NCBI GenBank assembly: GCA_963281255.1
Contig: OY725503.1
Coordinates: forward strand, 1,860,001-1,924,000
Direction of reading: 5' to 3'
Origin: Aphrocallistes beatrix
Lineage: Eukaryota; Porifera; Hexactinellida; Sceptrulophora; Aphrocallistidae
Length of the DNA stretch: 64,000 nt
The notes under the pieces are model-generated. The model saw only the letters and a list, made by a program, of their open reading frames with translations. It did no database searches and was not told the origin of the DNA. The position numbers were made by a program, and so were the translations under genes. The number at the start of each line of letters is the position of its first letter. The first letter of the stretch is position 1. Positions 44,250-57,326 of the stretch are shown here, piece by piece.

Positions 44250-44818
44250 TATATAATCAAATAGTATATTTGAGACAACTGAAAAATATCAAATTAAGCA
44301 CTAGCAGGTTAAATATTAATCTAAAAATCCATATTTCAACCAATTAGTATTGACATCGGTTAACCGGCTAACCGCCCAAGAGGAAACAATAATAACCGAG
44401 CACTAAAATCGGTTAACCAACCCCAGCCCTGCTTGCGCATTAACCATAGAATCCCCCTGGGAACACAGTGTCTCTGATATCGCGGATGTCTCCCAGTCAT
44501 TTTCTATGCAACTGAAGCCATGAAAGTGCGAAGCTATGCACATGCTGGGCATACAACAGTTTAAACTGCAGTCTAGAAAACCTCAAGTATGGTTACTATT
44601 ATTGTATTATTTGGTAACCAGTCATTGGTTAGGAATAAGTCTATCATTTCACTTTGCAATGCATTATCTTTATTCTATACCTCTCAGGTTTCAACATTCA
44701 ATAGAAACAATGCAGTAGCCTTTAACCATGGAACTTGGCAGTGATTACTGTATTTGGATAATTCGAAAGAATTAAATTATTAAAATTTTCTTAAAGCAAA
44801 AAAATTATTAGATGTTAC
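44250..44818. other. hAT MITE end and unassigned DNA
   Basis: 44355-44431 (ATCGGTTAACCGGCTAACC to AACCAACCCCAGCCCTG) looks like one end of a hAT MITE; the partner may be near 43380-43425 (GATCGGCTAGCCGATC palindrome), with family A inserted between. The rest is unassigned. Confidence 0.4.
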
Positions 44819-46755
44819 TTAAGGATACCGCCCGTGAAAAATCCATAGGTTTGGCTTACAGCATATATCAAGAATAGAGATATATAAGATGTTAAGCGTG
44901 GGCAGGTAGTGCAATTAAAAAATATTGAGACATGCCAAACAGTTTTTGGCTCGCATTTCTAGTTTTTGAGTTACAGCGTCTCAAAGTCGTTTTTTCCGTT
45001 TTTCCCTAGCACATCTTAATGGTAAGCCCTCCTGCACTCTGTGATTTTTTTAAAGCACATGTTTGGATCAAATGCTTCGAAAATTTATTCATAGATAGTC
45101 TATCATATTTGCCACTTCATAGGACCAAAAGAAAGTTAAAATTTTAAAAATTGTAAATTTTATCGGTGTCCGAATAAAAAGGGCCAAAAAACGGCGAAAA
45201 AAGCCCGATTTTCTTTGCAAATCAGCAATAAAATCACAAATTTATAAAATATCAAAAATTGAGTGGTCCTACGCTCATCGCCTAATGATATGGAACAACT
45301 CCTGAAATTTTCAAACATCTATCTCAAAGCAATTTTGAGTTAAAATTTTTGAAAGACGGTCAATTTTGGAATTTTAAAGTCCCGAGATATAGGGATTTGA
45401 AGTTTTGATGGTAAGAACGATGTAAAATGAGCTATTAACGAAAAATAAAAGCATCCATGGACATTTAATCGCTGGTATACTAATGAATTAGATGTATTCC
45501 AACAGATTTTGGTGAAAATAGCAAAATTATACTGAAAATTCACAAATTACCATGAGGCCCCTAACCCCGAATATTTTGAACCAATTAGGGAATGTAAATC
45601 ATATTCCTAGCAGTACAATGTATAATTCATCGGTTTAGAATGAATAAAGAGCTACCAAAAAGTATATTAGGAAGTTAGAGCGAGAGTCTACGACTTTTAG
45701 TTTTCAAGTTAGGATTTTCGAAAAATGCTACGTCAGCACGTGATAAAAATTTGAAACTTAGCATTCCATTCCATGTAGTACATTTATTATTTAAGAATCA
45801 GATATATACCGTCTTGAAAAGTATATTAGGAATTGAGAGTTAAGAATTTTGGTGTATATTTCCCGAGATATGGAGGAATATGTTTTTGGACCATAAATGG
45901 GGGGGCTTTGACCGAAATTTGGAGATAAATGCTTTGAACTTCCAAAATAATCATGTTGGGTGCTTCAAAGTTTCTGTATACATCGCTAGTGACTATTGCA
46001 TTGTTTTTTGAGTATAATAGCTACTTTTGGGAACTTATTTCATGACAAGATTCACCATTTTCTAATATATTCAAAGTTCTCCATAGAATTTGTATTACAA
46101 CAAAAACGATGATTAGTCAAGAAATATTTACTTTTTGACAAAGAGATGTTTGAGGAACCTATATATTATCATATATATCCTTTCATTTAAGATTATTATT
46201 GATTATATATCTTCAATAGTTTTTAAGCATTGACATCGAGCACTTTGGGGGCCATAGAGTGGTTTGATGTCCGAACTTTACCTACAATATACTATAACTT
46301 ACGAACTAATGGTCCGATCTCAACAAACTTTTTTTTAAAATGTTCAGAATTTTTTTCTATACACAATAGCTAATATCACAACGGCCATTTCCCGAGCATT
46401 TTAGAAATGAAGTCCCTCATAAAGATATTTTTGATTGGATTTCAGGTGCCTCTTTTTCTAAATTCATCTGTTTTATAATATTTAAAGGGGCCAAAACCAT
46501 TTTGAGGTTCGTATAATTGAAAAAATATCAGATAAGTTAGAAAATAATTGATGAATGCGCCGCAAAATCACGAATAACTTTCCGATTTTTAGTACGCCTG
46601 AGCTTTAGGTGCCCAGTTCTAGAATATCAAAATAAATACCGTCCAACAAGTACGATTAGATGGTAGACTACTCAATAATCCGATGGAATTGACAATAAAA
46701 AATTCCACAACTTTTTTTAATGTTTTGCGATGTTTTTCGAGGGCGGTATCCTTAA
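44819..46755. mobile_element. Family C TTAA element, copy 2 (opposite orientation)
   Basis: TTAAGGATACCGCCCGTG start and GAGGGCGGTATCCTTAA end. 1.94 kb, reverse complement of 123-2550 without the nested MITE. No coding frame. Confidence 0.85.
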
Positions 46756-46879
46756 GTTATGCAAATACTTAGTTTTTGCTTAAAGTTAAGCAAATTCTTA
46801 AATTTTCCTTTAAGGTAGGCAGATTTTAAGTTTTAAGTTAAGCAAAACTCAAGTTTTCGTAGTGATTAATGCCCCAGGG

Positions 46880-47458
46880 GTTTCGATATTTACACTCGCT
46901 GAGACTTTCCCAAACCATTACTTTTTTCGTTGATTTCATTGTATTACTGAGTGGTTACCATCTAATCGTACTAGTTATCCGGGAGCTATCTTGATTTTTA
47001 TCAGTTTACTCCCAAAGTTTAGAGCTACTAAAAAGTGAATATTTGTTGGAAAGTTTTGACGTATATATCAGTTGATTTTACTTCTTTAAATGTTTTTAAA
47101 GATATAGACCTCAAACATTGTTCATGCCCCAGTGGAGATTATATAATGCAAGATTTAGAAGAAATATCAATAAAATCACTTCTAAAGAGATCTAAAAGAG
47201 AGTTCCTTTCTGTAGAACTAGGGGAATGGCAGGTTGAACGGCAGATATTTCGGGATAATTGCATCAAAAATAATATTCTGACCATTTTCAAAAAAATTGA
47301 ACAGATCCGACCATTGTTTTTTGGGCTAAGGCTTATTATTGATAAAGTTCGGGCATCAAACCACTAGGTCCCGAAAGATGCCGATGTCTATCTCAAAAAC
47401 TTTTGAAGATATAAAAACCATTAAAATCACAAATTAACATATACGATCATCTATAGGT
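46880..47458. mobile_element. Family C copy split by hAT, left part
   Basis: Matches the start of 123-2550 (TTGATTTCATTGTATTACTG, CTCAAACATTGTTC) and continues at 49385-49650 after the hAT element. A 110-codon frame at 47035-47367 is not conserved in other copies. Confidence 0.75.
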
Positions 47459-47792
47459 TCTACAAGCATAGGCGTCGTCACCCACCCGGGTACCCGGCAA
47501 TGACCGGGCGGCCTAGAGGGAATACCGGGTAGTACCCGGTCTCCCGGGTACTACCCGGTAAAAAGCTGAGTGCTATTATGTACTGGTAATTGGCTGTTAC
47601 AATTTTGCCCATCCTGGATAGTCGCATCGGGACGAATCGTAATATTTTTAATGATATAGTTTTATTAGACTCCCATTATTGGTCACTGTAACTCCAGTAT
47701 GTAGTAGTATATATCCATTGATTTTACTAATAATCCAGCCAGCCTTCATATTCCTTTACTTATACAATAGGATTTTTTTACAAATTAGCATG

Positions 47793-47870
47793 TCCTCTTC
47801 ATCACGTACTTCATTAAAACCTACTGGAGGATGGGCCAAAAAGCAAGCAGGCATTGAAAAACAGCGTTGA
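47793..47870 (+). pseudogene. Possible first coding segment of the truncated hAT, copy 2
   Basis: Same frame and same stop as copy 1 (MSSSSRTSLKPTGGWAKKQA). Confidence 0.45.
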
Positions 47871-48226
47871 AGCAAGTCTCCCGCAGATGCAAGCAGTGGC
47901 TGCATCCATGTTTAGGGTTAATCCCGATCTCAAATCGCTGACGATGTGAAGTCTCCACTGTCCGACACTGACCATCAGACTGGCTGACTCAGAGTCAGAA
48001 CACCACAAGATCTCGGAAGACTTAGACGATAGCGCCATACCCGGTTCTCAGAAGATCCTGAAATGATAGTGCCTGAAGACGGGTTAGAGAAACCCAAACC
48101 CAAGAAATTGAAAAGGAGGGGCAAGTATCTTCCAGAATGGGAGGTACGATATCCTTAGCTGACTTACGTTGAGATATCCGTACTGCCATCTGTAAGTACT
48201 GTCAGTCATCCAAATATGCAATAAAT

Positions 48227-49141
48227 ATGCTAACCAAAGGTGTCAGCAACTTCTCACGCGTGATGGGGGTGAAAGGAACATGGGCAAGCCACGACAAATC
48301 GAAGGATCATAATCTTGCTAAAGCTCATTACGCTCTCGAGAAGAAGGGTACTGTGCTCCAACAAGTCCTCGGTCAAGGCCTTACTGATTCTTTGAAAGGG
48401 AGACAAGCACTTCTGATCATGATTGATACTATTCGCACTGCGCTCAAGCAGAACATACCCCTTAGGGGGCATACACACTCAGAGAGCAACTTTGATCAAT
48501 TGACAAAAATGCTAGCAAGATACCAAACCCATATTCGTTGGTGGTTTGAGCGGAACCACAGGACCAAATTCACATCTGGTGATGTAATCAAGGAGATGAC
48601 CGCGTTGATAGGAGTTTCAACCATGCGCCTTATCAGCACACGTCTTCGTAATCGAAAGTTCGCTTTTATGATAGACGGAACTCCTGATCTGCAAGAGTTA
48701 GAACAGACAGCTGTGGTAGTACGGACGGTTAACGACAACCTTGAGATTGAAGAAACTTTCCTCGGTTGGCACGCCACTGCTAAAAAAGATGCTGAATCGC
48801 TAGTCACCCTGTTAGAGGATAGCCTTTATGTATATCAGATGGATGTCGAAAAGTGCTGTGTTGGGCAGGTTCTAGATGAGGCTACGACAATGGTGGGAAG
48901 GCTAAGTGGCGTAAAAACAAGGATAAAACGTAAATATCCCAAGGCCTTATTTATTTATTGTGCAGGACACGCACTAAATTTGGTCAGTCAGATTAGCATG
49001 AATTCATATGCTGTTTGTCATCTGAATAAGACATTTACAGATCAATTGGATTTGGACGCTGTCGCGGATGAATTCATACGCTCGAGGTCTACACGTTCCA
49101 ACCTTTGTGCATCTTCTGCACATGCAAATGAAGATAAATAG
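48227..49141 (+). CDS. hAT transposase, N-terminal two thirds, copy 2
   Basis: 304 codons, the same predicted protein as copy 1: HDKSKDH zinc-finger half, IDGTPD and LDEATTMVG acidic motifs, YCAGHALNLV, and the same early end. CKYCQSSKY upstream (48194-48220) belongs to the zinc finger and is cut off by TGA at about 48170. Intact reading in two separately inserted copies shows either very recent spread of a truncated element or selection on the short product. It may be mobilised by a full-length relative elsewhere. Confidence 0.8.
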   Translation: MLTKGVSNFSRVMGVKGTWASHDKSKDHNLAKAHYALEKKGTVLQQVLGQGLTDSLKGRQALLIMIDTIRTALKQNIPLRGHTHSESNFDQLTKMLARYQTHIRWWFERNHRTKFTSGDVIKEMTALIGVSTMRLISTRLRNRKFAFMIDGTPDLQELEQTAVVVRTVNDNLEIEETFLGWHATAKKDAESLVTLLEDSLYVYQMDVEKCCVGQVLDEATTMVGRLSGVKTRIKRKYPKALFIYCAGHALNLVSQISMNSYAVCHLNKTFTDQLDLDAVADEFIRSRSTRSNLCASSAHANEDK

Positions 49142-49384
49142 AATTACGTAAATATATCAGAATTTTGTTATCTAACTTTCCATCCTTCTGGAATATAAAT
49201 ACAACATTTTTTACTTTCGTACTAATTCCTCATGTAGATTAAGGGTTCACGGCCCATTTGGCTGACGGTAACGCTGGATCTGCTGAAGATACGGCCCGAT
49301 TAACTGACTGAACGGCCCTGGATTATTGTGGCCGGGCAGTCCAAGGGTAGGCAATAAAATTTACGACGCCTATGTCCACAAGCC

Positions 49385-49650
49385 TCCGTTTGTCAAAATA
49401 ATATTTCTCGACTTATCATTGACTTTATAGTCATACCAATTCTTTGGAGAACTTTAAATATATAAAAAAATTGCGAATCTAATCAAGAAGTATGTGTTCA
49501 ATGGGGCCTACTAGGCCAGACAATCAATACAATTGTACTTAATGATGTATAATGAATATTTTATCACTTTTCATAAATTTTGTGAAATTTTGACCTTGGA
49601 CCTTATCAACATGGAAGAGATCTCATGAACTTGGGAATACTTAAATACCG
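49385..49650. mobile_element. Family C copy split by hAT, right part
   Basis: Resumes TTGTCAAAATAATATTTCTC, matching about 722-900 of copy 1. Confidence 0.75.
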
Positions 49651-49920
49651 AGTAGTGAAGCGGGCGAAGATTGGATAGCTACCATACTCACCCGATCTGA
49701 GTCCGCCTGATTTAATTATATGAGGGCTATTTGAAGGATAGAATATACAAAAACAAAGCTATATATAACTCTGTCGCGACTAAAAGATACAATAGAAGAT
49801 AAAAATAAGGGGCATAAGTAGGGATGTTCTAAAGTCTGTCGTCCAGAATTTTGCATTAAGATTGAAAAATGTCCAAGCAACTAATAGAAGCCACATTGAA
49901 CATCGCTGTAAATGAAGATT
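49651..49920 (+). pseudogene. DDE_3/mariner-like transposase C-terminal remnant
   Basis: With frame changes the segment reads LSPPDLII, GLFEG, IYKNKA, LSRLKDTIEDK, then VVQNFALRLKNVQ and NRSHIEH. This is the order of the C-terminal part of mariner/IS630-type DDE transposases (SPDLSPxDFxLWGxLK, RVYxNxP, L, VxxNFxxRLxxCxxxxGxHIEH). Only about 90 codons are left and they are shifted, so it is an old fragment. 49921-50144 is unassigned. Confidence 0.6.
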
Positions 49921-50144
49921 TTATCGTGATAGAAAGCTCAAATTGAGTGGTTTTATGAAAAAAACATGTTGGTTTGATAACTGTCCAATTTGATTAAGTT
50001 TAGAAATATTTCAACTCTGTAATGAAAAATATGTGATTGACCACACGGGAGATGCTGTTGATAACGAATAGCGAAATATTCATTAAAATGTAATGCAACT
50101 GCTAATAAATATTTAAAAAACTGAAAAAGTAAATTGCACAAAAT

Positions 50145-51598
50145 TTAAGGGAACTTCTATCTCAAACCAATTTTGAGTAAAAATTATGTAAAGATGGTCA
50201 ATTTTGAAATAATAAAGTCCCGAGATATAGAGATTTTAAGTTTAGATGTTAAGAAGAATGTAGAATGAGTTATTAATATTGAACAAAAGCATTCAAGACA
50301 TTTATTCTCATTCATACTGCTGATTTAGGTATATTTGAACCAAATATTTACAAAAAATAGCAGGAGTACCCTGAAAATCCACAAATTTTGTTGATACCCC
50401 TAACCCCGAATGTGTTGGGATAATTGTGAATAATAATTCATATTCTTGGCACTACGAAGTATAATCTATCAGTTTAGAATGGTTTAGGAGCTTCCGAAAA
50501 GTATATTAGGAAGTTAGAACGAAAGTCTACGACTTTTAGTTTCCAAATAGGATTTTCGAAAAATGCTACGTCATCATATGACAAAAATCTAAAACTTAAC
50601 ATTCCATAGGGTGTAGTGCAATTATTATCAAAGAATCATATATGTACACTCATAAAAAGGATATTAGGAAGTGAGAACTAAGAATTTGGACTTATATTTA
50701 CAGAGATAGAGAGATATCTCTTTGTGGACCTTAAATGGGGGTTCTTGACGGAATCTGCGAGGTCCAAGGCCAGAACTTTCAAAATAATTATCAAAAATTC
50801 TTCAATTTTTCTGTACATATTATTAACGACATTTGTATTCATTATTAAGCATGATAGCCACATTTTGATACATATTTAATGATTAGATTCGCCATTTTCT
50901 AATATATTCAAAGTTCTCCATAGAATTTGTATTCCAATTAAATCAATGATAAGTCGAGAAATATTTATTTTTTGACAAAGGAAAGTTTGAGGAACCTATA
51001 TATTTTTGCATATATCCTTTTATTTAAGAATATAATATATTATAGTATATCTTCAATAGTTTTTAAGATATGACATCGCACTCTTTCGGGAGCATAGAGA
51101 GATATTATGCCCGAACTTTACCAATAATAATGATATCTCAAGAACAAATGGTCGGATCTGAGCAAATTTTTTTTTGAAACTATCAGAATTTTTTTTTCCG
51201 ACCCAGTGATCGCTAAATATCTGAGATCAAACTTGCGATTTCCCGCGCGCATTATATAAATGAACTCCCTTATAGAGCAATTTTGTTTGGATTTTAAGTG
51301 CCCATTCTTTTAAATCTTTGTGTTATATAATCTCCAAAGGTGCCAAAACAATGTTAAGGTCCATATCATTAAAAAAATATCAATTAAGTTAAAAACTAAT
51401 TGGTAAATGAGTCAAAAACCTCAATAATTTTTTAATTTTTATTAACGCTAAACTTTAGGGGGTTAAGTGACAAAAATCAAAATAAATACCGTCCAAATAG
51501 TGCAATCAGATCGTTGACCGATCAGTAATACAATGAAATTAGCAATAAAAAAGTTTTTTTTTACGCCAGGCCAGGTTTTTCGAGGGTGGTATCCTTAA
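50145..51598. mobile_element. Family C copy, right end preserved
   Basis: Ends CGAGGGTGGTATCCTTAA at 51598. The left part is truncated. Directly joined to the next family C copy. Confidence 0.8.
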
Positions 51599-52733
51599 GA
51601 CACACCAAGGAAACAAATGCAACCAAAATCGAATCATAGATAGTCTATCATATTTGCCACTTCATAAGACCAAAATAAAGTTAAAATAACGAAAATTGTA
51701 AATTTTATCGGTGATTGAAAAAAAGGGCCAAAAAGAATGATGTCTGTTTTTTTTGGGAAATCAGAAATAAATCACCAAGTTATAAGATATCGAAAATCGA
51801 ATGGTCGTACGTTCATCGCCTAATGATATGGAATAACTCTTGAAATTTTCAAACCTCATTCTCAAAGCAATTTTGACTTAATATTATTAAAGACGGTCAA
51901 TTTTGGAATTTAAAAGTCCTGAGATATAGAGATTTTAGGTTTAGATGTTAAGAAGAATGTAAAATGAGTTATTAAAAATAAACAAAAGCATTCACAGGCA
52001 TTTATACTGATGATTCAGGTATATTCGAACCAAATATTACGTAAAATAGCAAAATTACGCTGAAAATCCACAAATTTCCTTGAGGCCCCCCCGAATATTT
52101 TGAGATAATTGTGAATAATAATTCATATTCCTAGTACTACGAAGCATAATCCATCAGTTTAGAATGAATAAAGAGCTTCTAAAAAGTATAATAAGAAGTT
52201 AGAACGAAGCTCTACGACTTTTAGTTTCCAAGTTAGGATTTTCGAAAAATGCTACGTGATTATATGACAAAAATCCCAAACTTAACATTCCATAGGATGT
52301 AGTGCAATTATTATCAATGAATCATATATGTACCTTCATAAAAAGTATATTTGAAATTGTGAACTAATAATTTGGGCTGATTTACTATACAGAGATAGAG
52401 TGATATCTCTTTTTGGACCCTAAACGGTGGTTTTTGACCGAATATGGGAGATCCAAGGCCAGAACTATCAAAATAATTATCAAAAGTTCATCAATTTTTC
52501 TGTATACATTATTAACGACAATTGTAGATATCATTTAGCATAATAGTCACATTTGGATACATGTTTCTTGATTTGATTCGCCATTTTTAATATATTCAAA
52601 GTACCTCATTGAATTTGTTTTACAATCAAGTCAATGATAAGTCGAGAAGTATTTATTTTTTGCCATAGGGTTGTTTGAGGAACCTTATACTTTCGCATAT
52701 ATCCTTTCATTTAAGATTATAATCGACTATATA

Positions 52734-54262
52734 CAGTCGACTCTCGTTAAGGTTGGCCTTTCCTATAATAGCTCACTTTTGACTTTTTCAACCGATTCAT
52801 TTAATTTTTTCAGTGCAGATTTGAATAGCAGAGTTATCTGCAAAACTGCAATAATAATTGAAATATTGCAAAAGAAAAAAAATTTTTGAAAAAATTTGGT
52901 CATTTACAAGGAAGAAATCGGACACAATATGCCTACAATCCTTTAGAAACTTCTCAAATTCCTCCATTAATCGATGATCTAACTAATGAATAGACAGATT
53001 TTTGAAATTTTGAAAATTGTTAAAAATTCACACCAAAACACCCGAGGAATTTTATTTTTAGTAATTTTGACACTATTTTTTTAATAATTCTCTTTTTATT
53101 CCTAATATCAAAATCTGTCTGTTCATTATGTTCTACTCTTCGAGATCTATCAGAAACCGTTGAGTTTTCGCCCCTATGTTGAATTTACAAAAAGTTATCA
53201 ACTTTATAATTGCTGAAAAAAAAGTCTCAGAAAATATGATTTAGAAAATATGTATATATGTACCTCAATTTCCATTAGTTTTAACTGCTTTGGAATATTA
53301 AATAACATGCAAATATCCTTATTCGACAACTTATAGCAGTACTTAACTTCAAAATATGGTATATCAAAATTTTCTCCATCAAATGTGGGAAAAACTGGTC
53401 ATTGCTGACTGGCCACTCAAAAATAACCACATTCGATAGTGTCCGCCGGAATCCAAGATCAATAACTTCTTTGAACCATGTCAGATCATCATTTTAATAC
53501 TAAATTCGTGCTCAACACTAAATTTCCAACAATTTGATATATATATTGACCATATTTGGAGAATATTTTGGATGTCCGTACATAGCAACGGCCAGGAATT
53601 TTTTCACATTCCTGGCCGTTGCTAGGAACCCGCAGCCAAAGAATTTCTCCAAATATGTCCAATATATAAATCAAATTGCTGGAAATTTAGTGCTGAGCAC
53701 GAATTTAGCATCAAAATGATGATCTAACATGGTTCAAAGAAGTTATGGATATGATACTTTCCGTTTCAGAAATGTGTCCTTTTTTGAGTGACACCAGGTG
53801 GTAGAACCATTCATTGTCCTCGCTCTCTTTCCATCCTAAACTGTTTCGTACCTACTGCAATGATTTACAGTTTCCATTAGGTTTTGTCCAGTTTTGTCCA
53901 GTTTTGTCCGGTTTTAACCGGTTAAAACCAGGTTTTGTCCACTGCCCTGTCCAAAACCTGTTTTGGACGGACAAAACCCAACCCTGATCTACATACATAC
54001 TACGTACCATATTCAAAGTGCTCGTAGGCACACACCTGTTCGTATTATCCGTGTTCGTATTAACCGATGTATTTAGTATTGAAAACGCACTGAAGGGGAC
54101 CCACAAATCGTGCTTATTATCCGATATTTCGTCTTATCCGTGTTCGTATTAACCGGAGTTCGTTTGTATATATTTTGTCATAGATTAGGTTGGGGAATCA
54201 AAACTTGTACTTCTTATCCGATTGTACTCCTTATCCGTGTTCATATTAACGAGAGTCGACTG
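52734..54262. mobile_element. Family E element, copy 3, carrying family I sequence
   Basis: CAGTCGACTCTCGTTAA at the left and TTAACGAGAGTCGACTG at the right, TA flanks. 54000-54262 is the reverse complement of the left part of 10679-11751. 52752-53830 instead holds a family I fragment with its palindromic core at 53545-53670 (CCAGGAATTTTTTCACATTCCTGG), so two families are nested or fused. Confidence 0.75.
53878..53989. mobile_element. hAT-like MITE of GTTTTGTCC repeats
   Basis: GGTTTTGTCCAGTTTTGTCC repeats, a palindromic GGTTTTAACCGGTTAAAACC, and the end GACAAAACCCAACCCTG. Right end looks hAT-like; the left end and duplication are unclear. Confidence 0.45.
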
Positions 54263-54811
54263 TATATTCAATATTTTTTAAGATATGACATCGGCCTCTT
54301 TCGGGACCATCGAGAGTTATTATTCACGAACTTTACCTATAATGTGATATCTCACGAACAAATGGTCGTTCCGGACAAATTTTTTTAAACGATCAGAATT
54401 TTATTTCTGATCCAATGATCCCTAAATATCTGATATCAAACAGGAGATTTCCCGAGCATTATATAAATGAACTCCCTTAGAGAATTATTTTGATTGGATT
54501 TTATTTAACCTTTCTTCTGAATCTTTGTGTTATATAATCTCCAATTGTGCCAAACAATTTTGTGGTCCATATCATTAAAAAAATACCAAATAAGTAAGAA
54601 ACTATTTGATGGATGCATCAAAAACCTCCTATAATTTTTCAATTTTTTGTAACGCTAAACTTTAGGGGATTAACTCATAAAAATCAAAATAAATACCATC
54701 CAACTAGTACTATCAGATTGTAGATCGCTCAGTAATACAATGGAATTAACACTAAAATATTTTGCAGTTTTTTCTATGTGACGCAAAGTGTTTCAAGGGC
54801 GGTATCCTCAA

Positions 54812-55239
54812 TGGAGAAAAACTTTTGGGAAACGTGTAGATGTTCATTTTCCTTTTAATATTGCTGAGAAGGCTAGAGTATAATCTTACGGTTTCATTTC
54901 ACCGTAAAATTAAATAAATTCCAAATTAAGATGCCTAATCAATTCATCAGTCCATTCATTGGAGTATATAGTTGTTCCCGGTAAAACGAATTTTTGGTAA
55001 TATGTAGTAGCATATGGTGTAAAGAATGAGCTTTTTCTGAGAGAACATCTACCTCTGCAAGGTGTGCATCTCTATTCATAGCCATCTTGATAATGAGTCG
55101 GCTTTGTTTGATATACATCTCTGCATCACATATACATTGCATTTTATATGCAAATAACCCATAACTTCACATTCAAGAAATCACATTCTAAATAGTATCC
55201 AGTGCGAGTATTATTAAATTTAATTTGACCATAGCCTGC
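54812..55239. other. Unassigned stretch
   Basis: No gene or repeat boundary recognised. Confidence 0.35.
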
Positions 55240-55659
55240 CATCGAAATCTCAAAAATGGACGGTTGAACAAATACATGATCTACCTATAATCAAAAGCAG
55301 GAATGTTTCACCAGCATATACGTAGTATAGTATATGGTGCCAAAGTACTCATATCCGTTGTTCAAATTTTGATAGTAATCATATGATTGCAGTAGGTTAT
55401 ATTAATCTTGAATTTAGCTATTTTCAGTGCCGGTTTAAGGACACTTCTAAGTGTATTTAATATAAAATATATCGCTTAGAATTGAACTATAAATTGTTTG
55501 ATACGAAAAATTTGGAATTTTTTCATAGAATGTTGCTAGATTCCAGCGTTGAATATGGGAACGCAATTTGGTCATTTGAGGGCATATCTTGAAACCTGCA
55601 ATAACTAGGCGTTCAAATTTGGTCTTTAGATAGTCCATAGATTACTCCAAAATATGATA

Positions 55660-56110
55660 TTCGAACTCTACACCCCCTGAAAACCCCATATCAACCGTTG
55701 GAAGCTAGTCTCTAGCATATTTTTCAAAATTTGTCAAATGGTGTGAAAATATGTACATGAAAGTGTGAAAATATGCATATATTATTTTTATTGCTATACA
55801 CTATCATACAATTAAGATACCAATCATAAGTTTTGGCTTTGAAGTATTAATAACAATGACAATCTATTGTAGTGTCGTTCAATGATTTCTATAGTGAGAG
55901 TGAAACTGTACATAATATTGTAAAGAAAAAGTGTGAAAAATTGTTTCCATTTTTTCTGCAAAAGTGTGAAAAATTCGCTTAGATCTTCGAACTTAATCGT
56001 AGATTCATTAATTGACACTCACATGCCAATTTTCGTGTCCATACGACTCGCCAATTCTTCAATCAATTCAGGTAAATAAACAATCAAACAATAAAAAATC
56101 CTCGCGTTTT
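55660..56110. repeat. Repeat M, copy 1
   Basis: GTGTGAAAATATG units, then CGCTTAGATCTTCGAACTTA and a CAATCAATTCAGG region that is matched, diverged, at 62095-62230. Type unknown. Confidence 0.45.
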
Positions 56111-56420
56111 AATATATAAGATATAATTCTTACGTGTATAGTAAATTGGTTTACAAGCTGTTAGACAATTTATCATATTGGTCACATTTGATAAATTGTG
56201 TAATTATCGTAATCCTTGAATTTAGATGTAGAAGTTATAATATCGGTTAATATGAAATAGTTTATTAGCTATCAAATAAGATCAAATTTGAAAGCCTAGT
56301 TACTGCAGTTTTCAAGATATGACTTCAACTAACTAAAAAACATCTCCATAGTAACACTAAAATGTAGCAACATTCCATGAAAAATTCCAAATTTTTCCCA
56401 TCAACCCATTCACAGTTCAG

Positions 56421-56672
56421 CAGTGTTACCAGATCATGAACAAAGTTCATAGATTTGGCCATTTCTATGAACTTTTGGGTTATGGCATGAACTTTTTTTA
56501 TGGCATGAACATGGCATGAACTTCTCATTTTTGACATGAACATGGCATGAACTTTTGTTTTTGGTAAAATTAATTGAAAATGTTGACTTTTGAAGGTGGT
56601 GGCATGAACTTTTCATGAAAGTTTTGAAGGTAAGTGGCATGAACATGTTGGACACACCATCTGGCAACACTG
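56421..56672. mobile_element. hAT MITE with perfect 8-bp duplication and GGCATGAAC repeats
   Basis: CAGTGTTACCAGAT and ATCTGGCAACACTG termini; CAGTTCAG duplicated exactly (56413-56420, 56673-56680). The motif GGCATGAAC or ACATGAAC recurs about ten times inside, in direct orientation. Confidence 0.9.
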
Positions 56673-56960
56673 CAGTTCAGTTAAATGCGAAGACATTACA
56701 TTAAAAACACTTAGAAGTGTCCTTAAAAGGCCTCTAAAAATCACTAAATTCGTCATAAATATAATCTAATGTGCAATTATATGACGAGTAATCAAAATTA
56801 GAATACGGATATTGATACTTTGGCACCATATTTATATATGCTTGTAATACATTATTTAGCGATATTCTGCATGGTTGATGATTATAAGTAGATCATGTAT
56901 TAGTTCAACCATCTTCGACCGCTCCCTGGTCCATTTTTGAGATTTATATCATAAGTTCTG

Positions 56961-57326
56961 CACCAAGCTTCATTAGGCATAAAATTTCTTATACTCAAGC
57001 AATCTCAGTTATTATGGTCTTTAGAGATTGTAATTCGAATATTCTCAATGATTTTAAAAAGATTTTCGAGTCTAAGACCAAGAACTGTGTTTTGTGGAGA
57101 AAAAATGTGTCTTGGCAGGCAGCGATAAACGAGAATCAGGGCCCACTGCTTCTGTAAAATATGTCTCTATAATCGATGTTCCATGACGATTTAGCACCAG
57201 ATACCTTTCATTGACCATGAAAATATTTCACAAATCCATTGAATTCATTATCAGAAACGAGATAAAGTTATTATTTCACGAGTTCAAATTAGGTACATTT
57301 TGCAAAATCACCCAAAATGGCACATA
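56961..57326. other. Unassigned stretch
   Basis: No convincing gene. Confidence 0.3.

Larger units (their letters stand above)
47467..49374 (+). mobile_element. hAT element copy 2 (internally truncated), plus
   Basis: CATAGGCGTCGT ends; 8-bp flanks TCTACAAG and TCCACAAG match at 7 of 8. Inserted in family C. Compared with 36266-38124 it has an extra CTCCCGGGTACTACCCGGT unit near 47550 and an extra 30-odd bp near 49275, so it is not simply a copy of copy 1. Confidence 0.9.
51600..54811. mobile_element. Family C copy split by family E
   Basis: 51600-52733 and 54263-54811 rejoin across the family E element. Ends GGGCGGTATCCTCAA, the TTAA decayed. The left terminus is missing; the copy starts at ACACCAAGGAAAC. 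Confidence 0.8.
55240..56960. mobile_element. Family B foldback, copy 4, interrupted
   Basis: Left arm 55240-55655 (TTTATGCTGG-type end reversed, GTTCAAATTTGATAGTAATC, ACACTTCTAAGTG) and right arm from about 56155 (TATTGGTCACATTTGATAAA) to 56960. About 450 bp of other sequence (55660-56110) replaces the centre, and a hAT MITE sits at 56421-56672. Confidence 0.7.

Noticed and set aside
47035..47367. 110-codon plus-strand frame
   Set aside because: It falls in the family C repeat and is not open in the other copies.
36266..49374. Inverted hAT copies as one large segmental inverted duplication
   Set aside because: Flanks and target duplications differ, and the sequences outside the elements are unrelated, so two separate insertions explain it.
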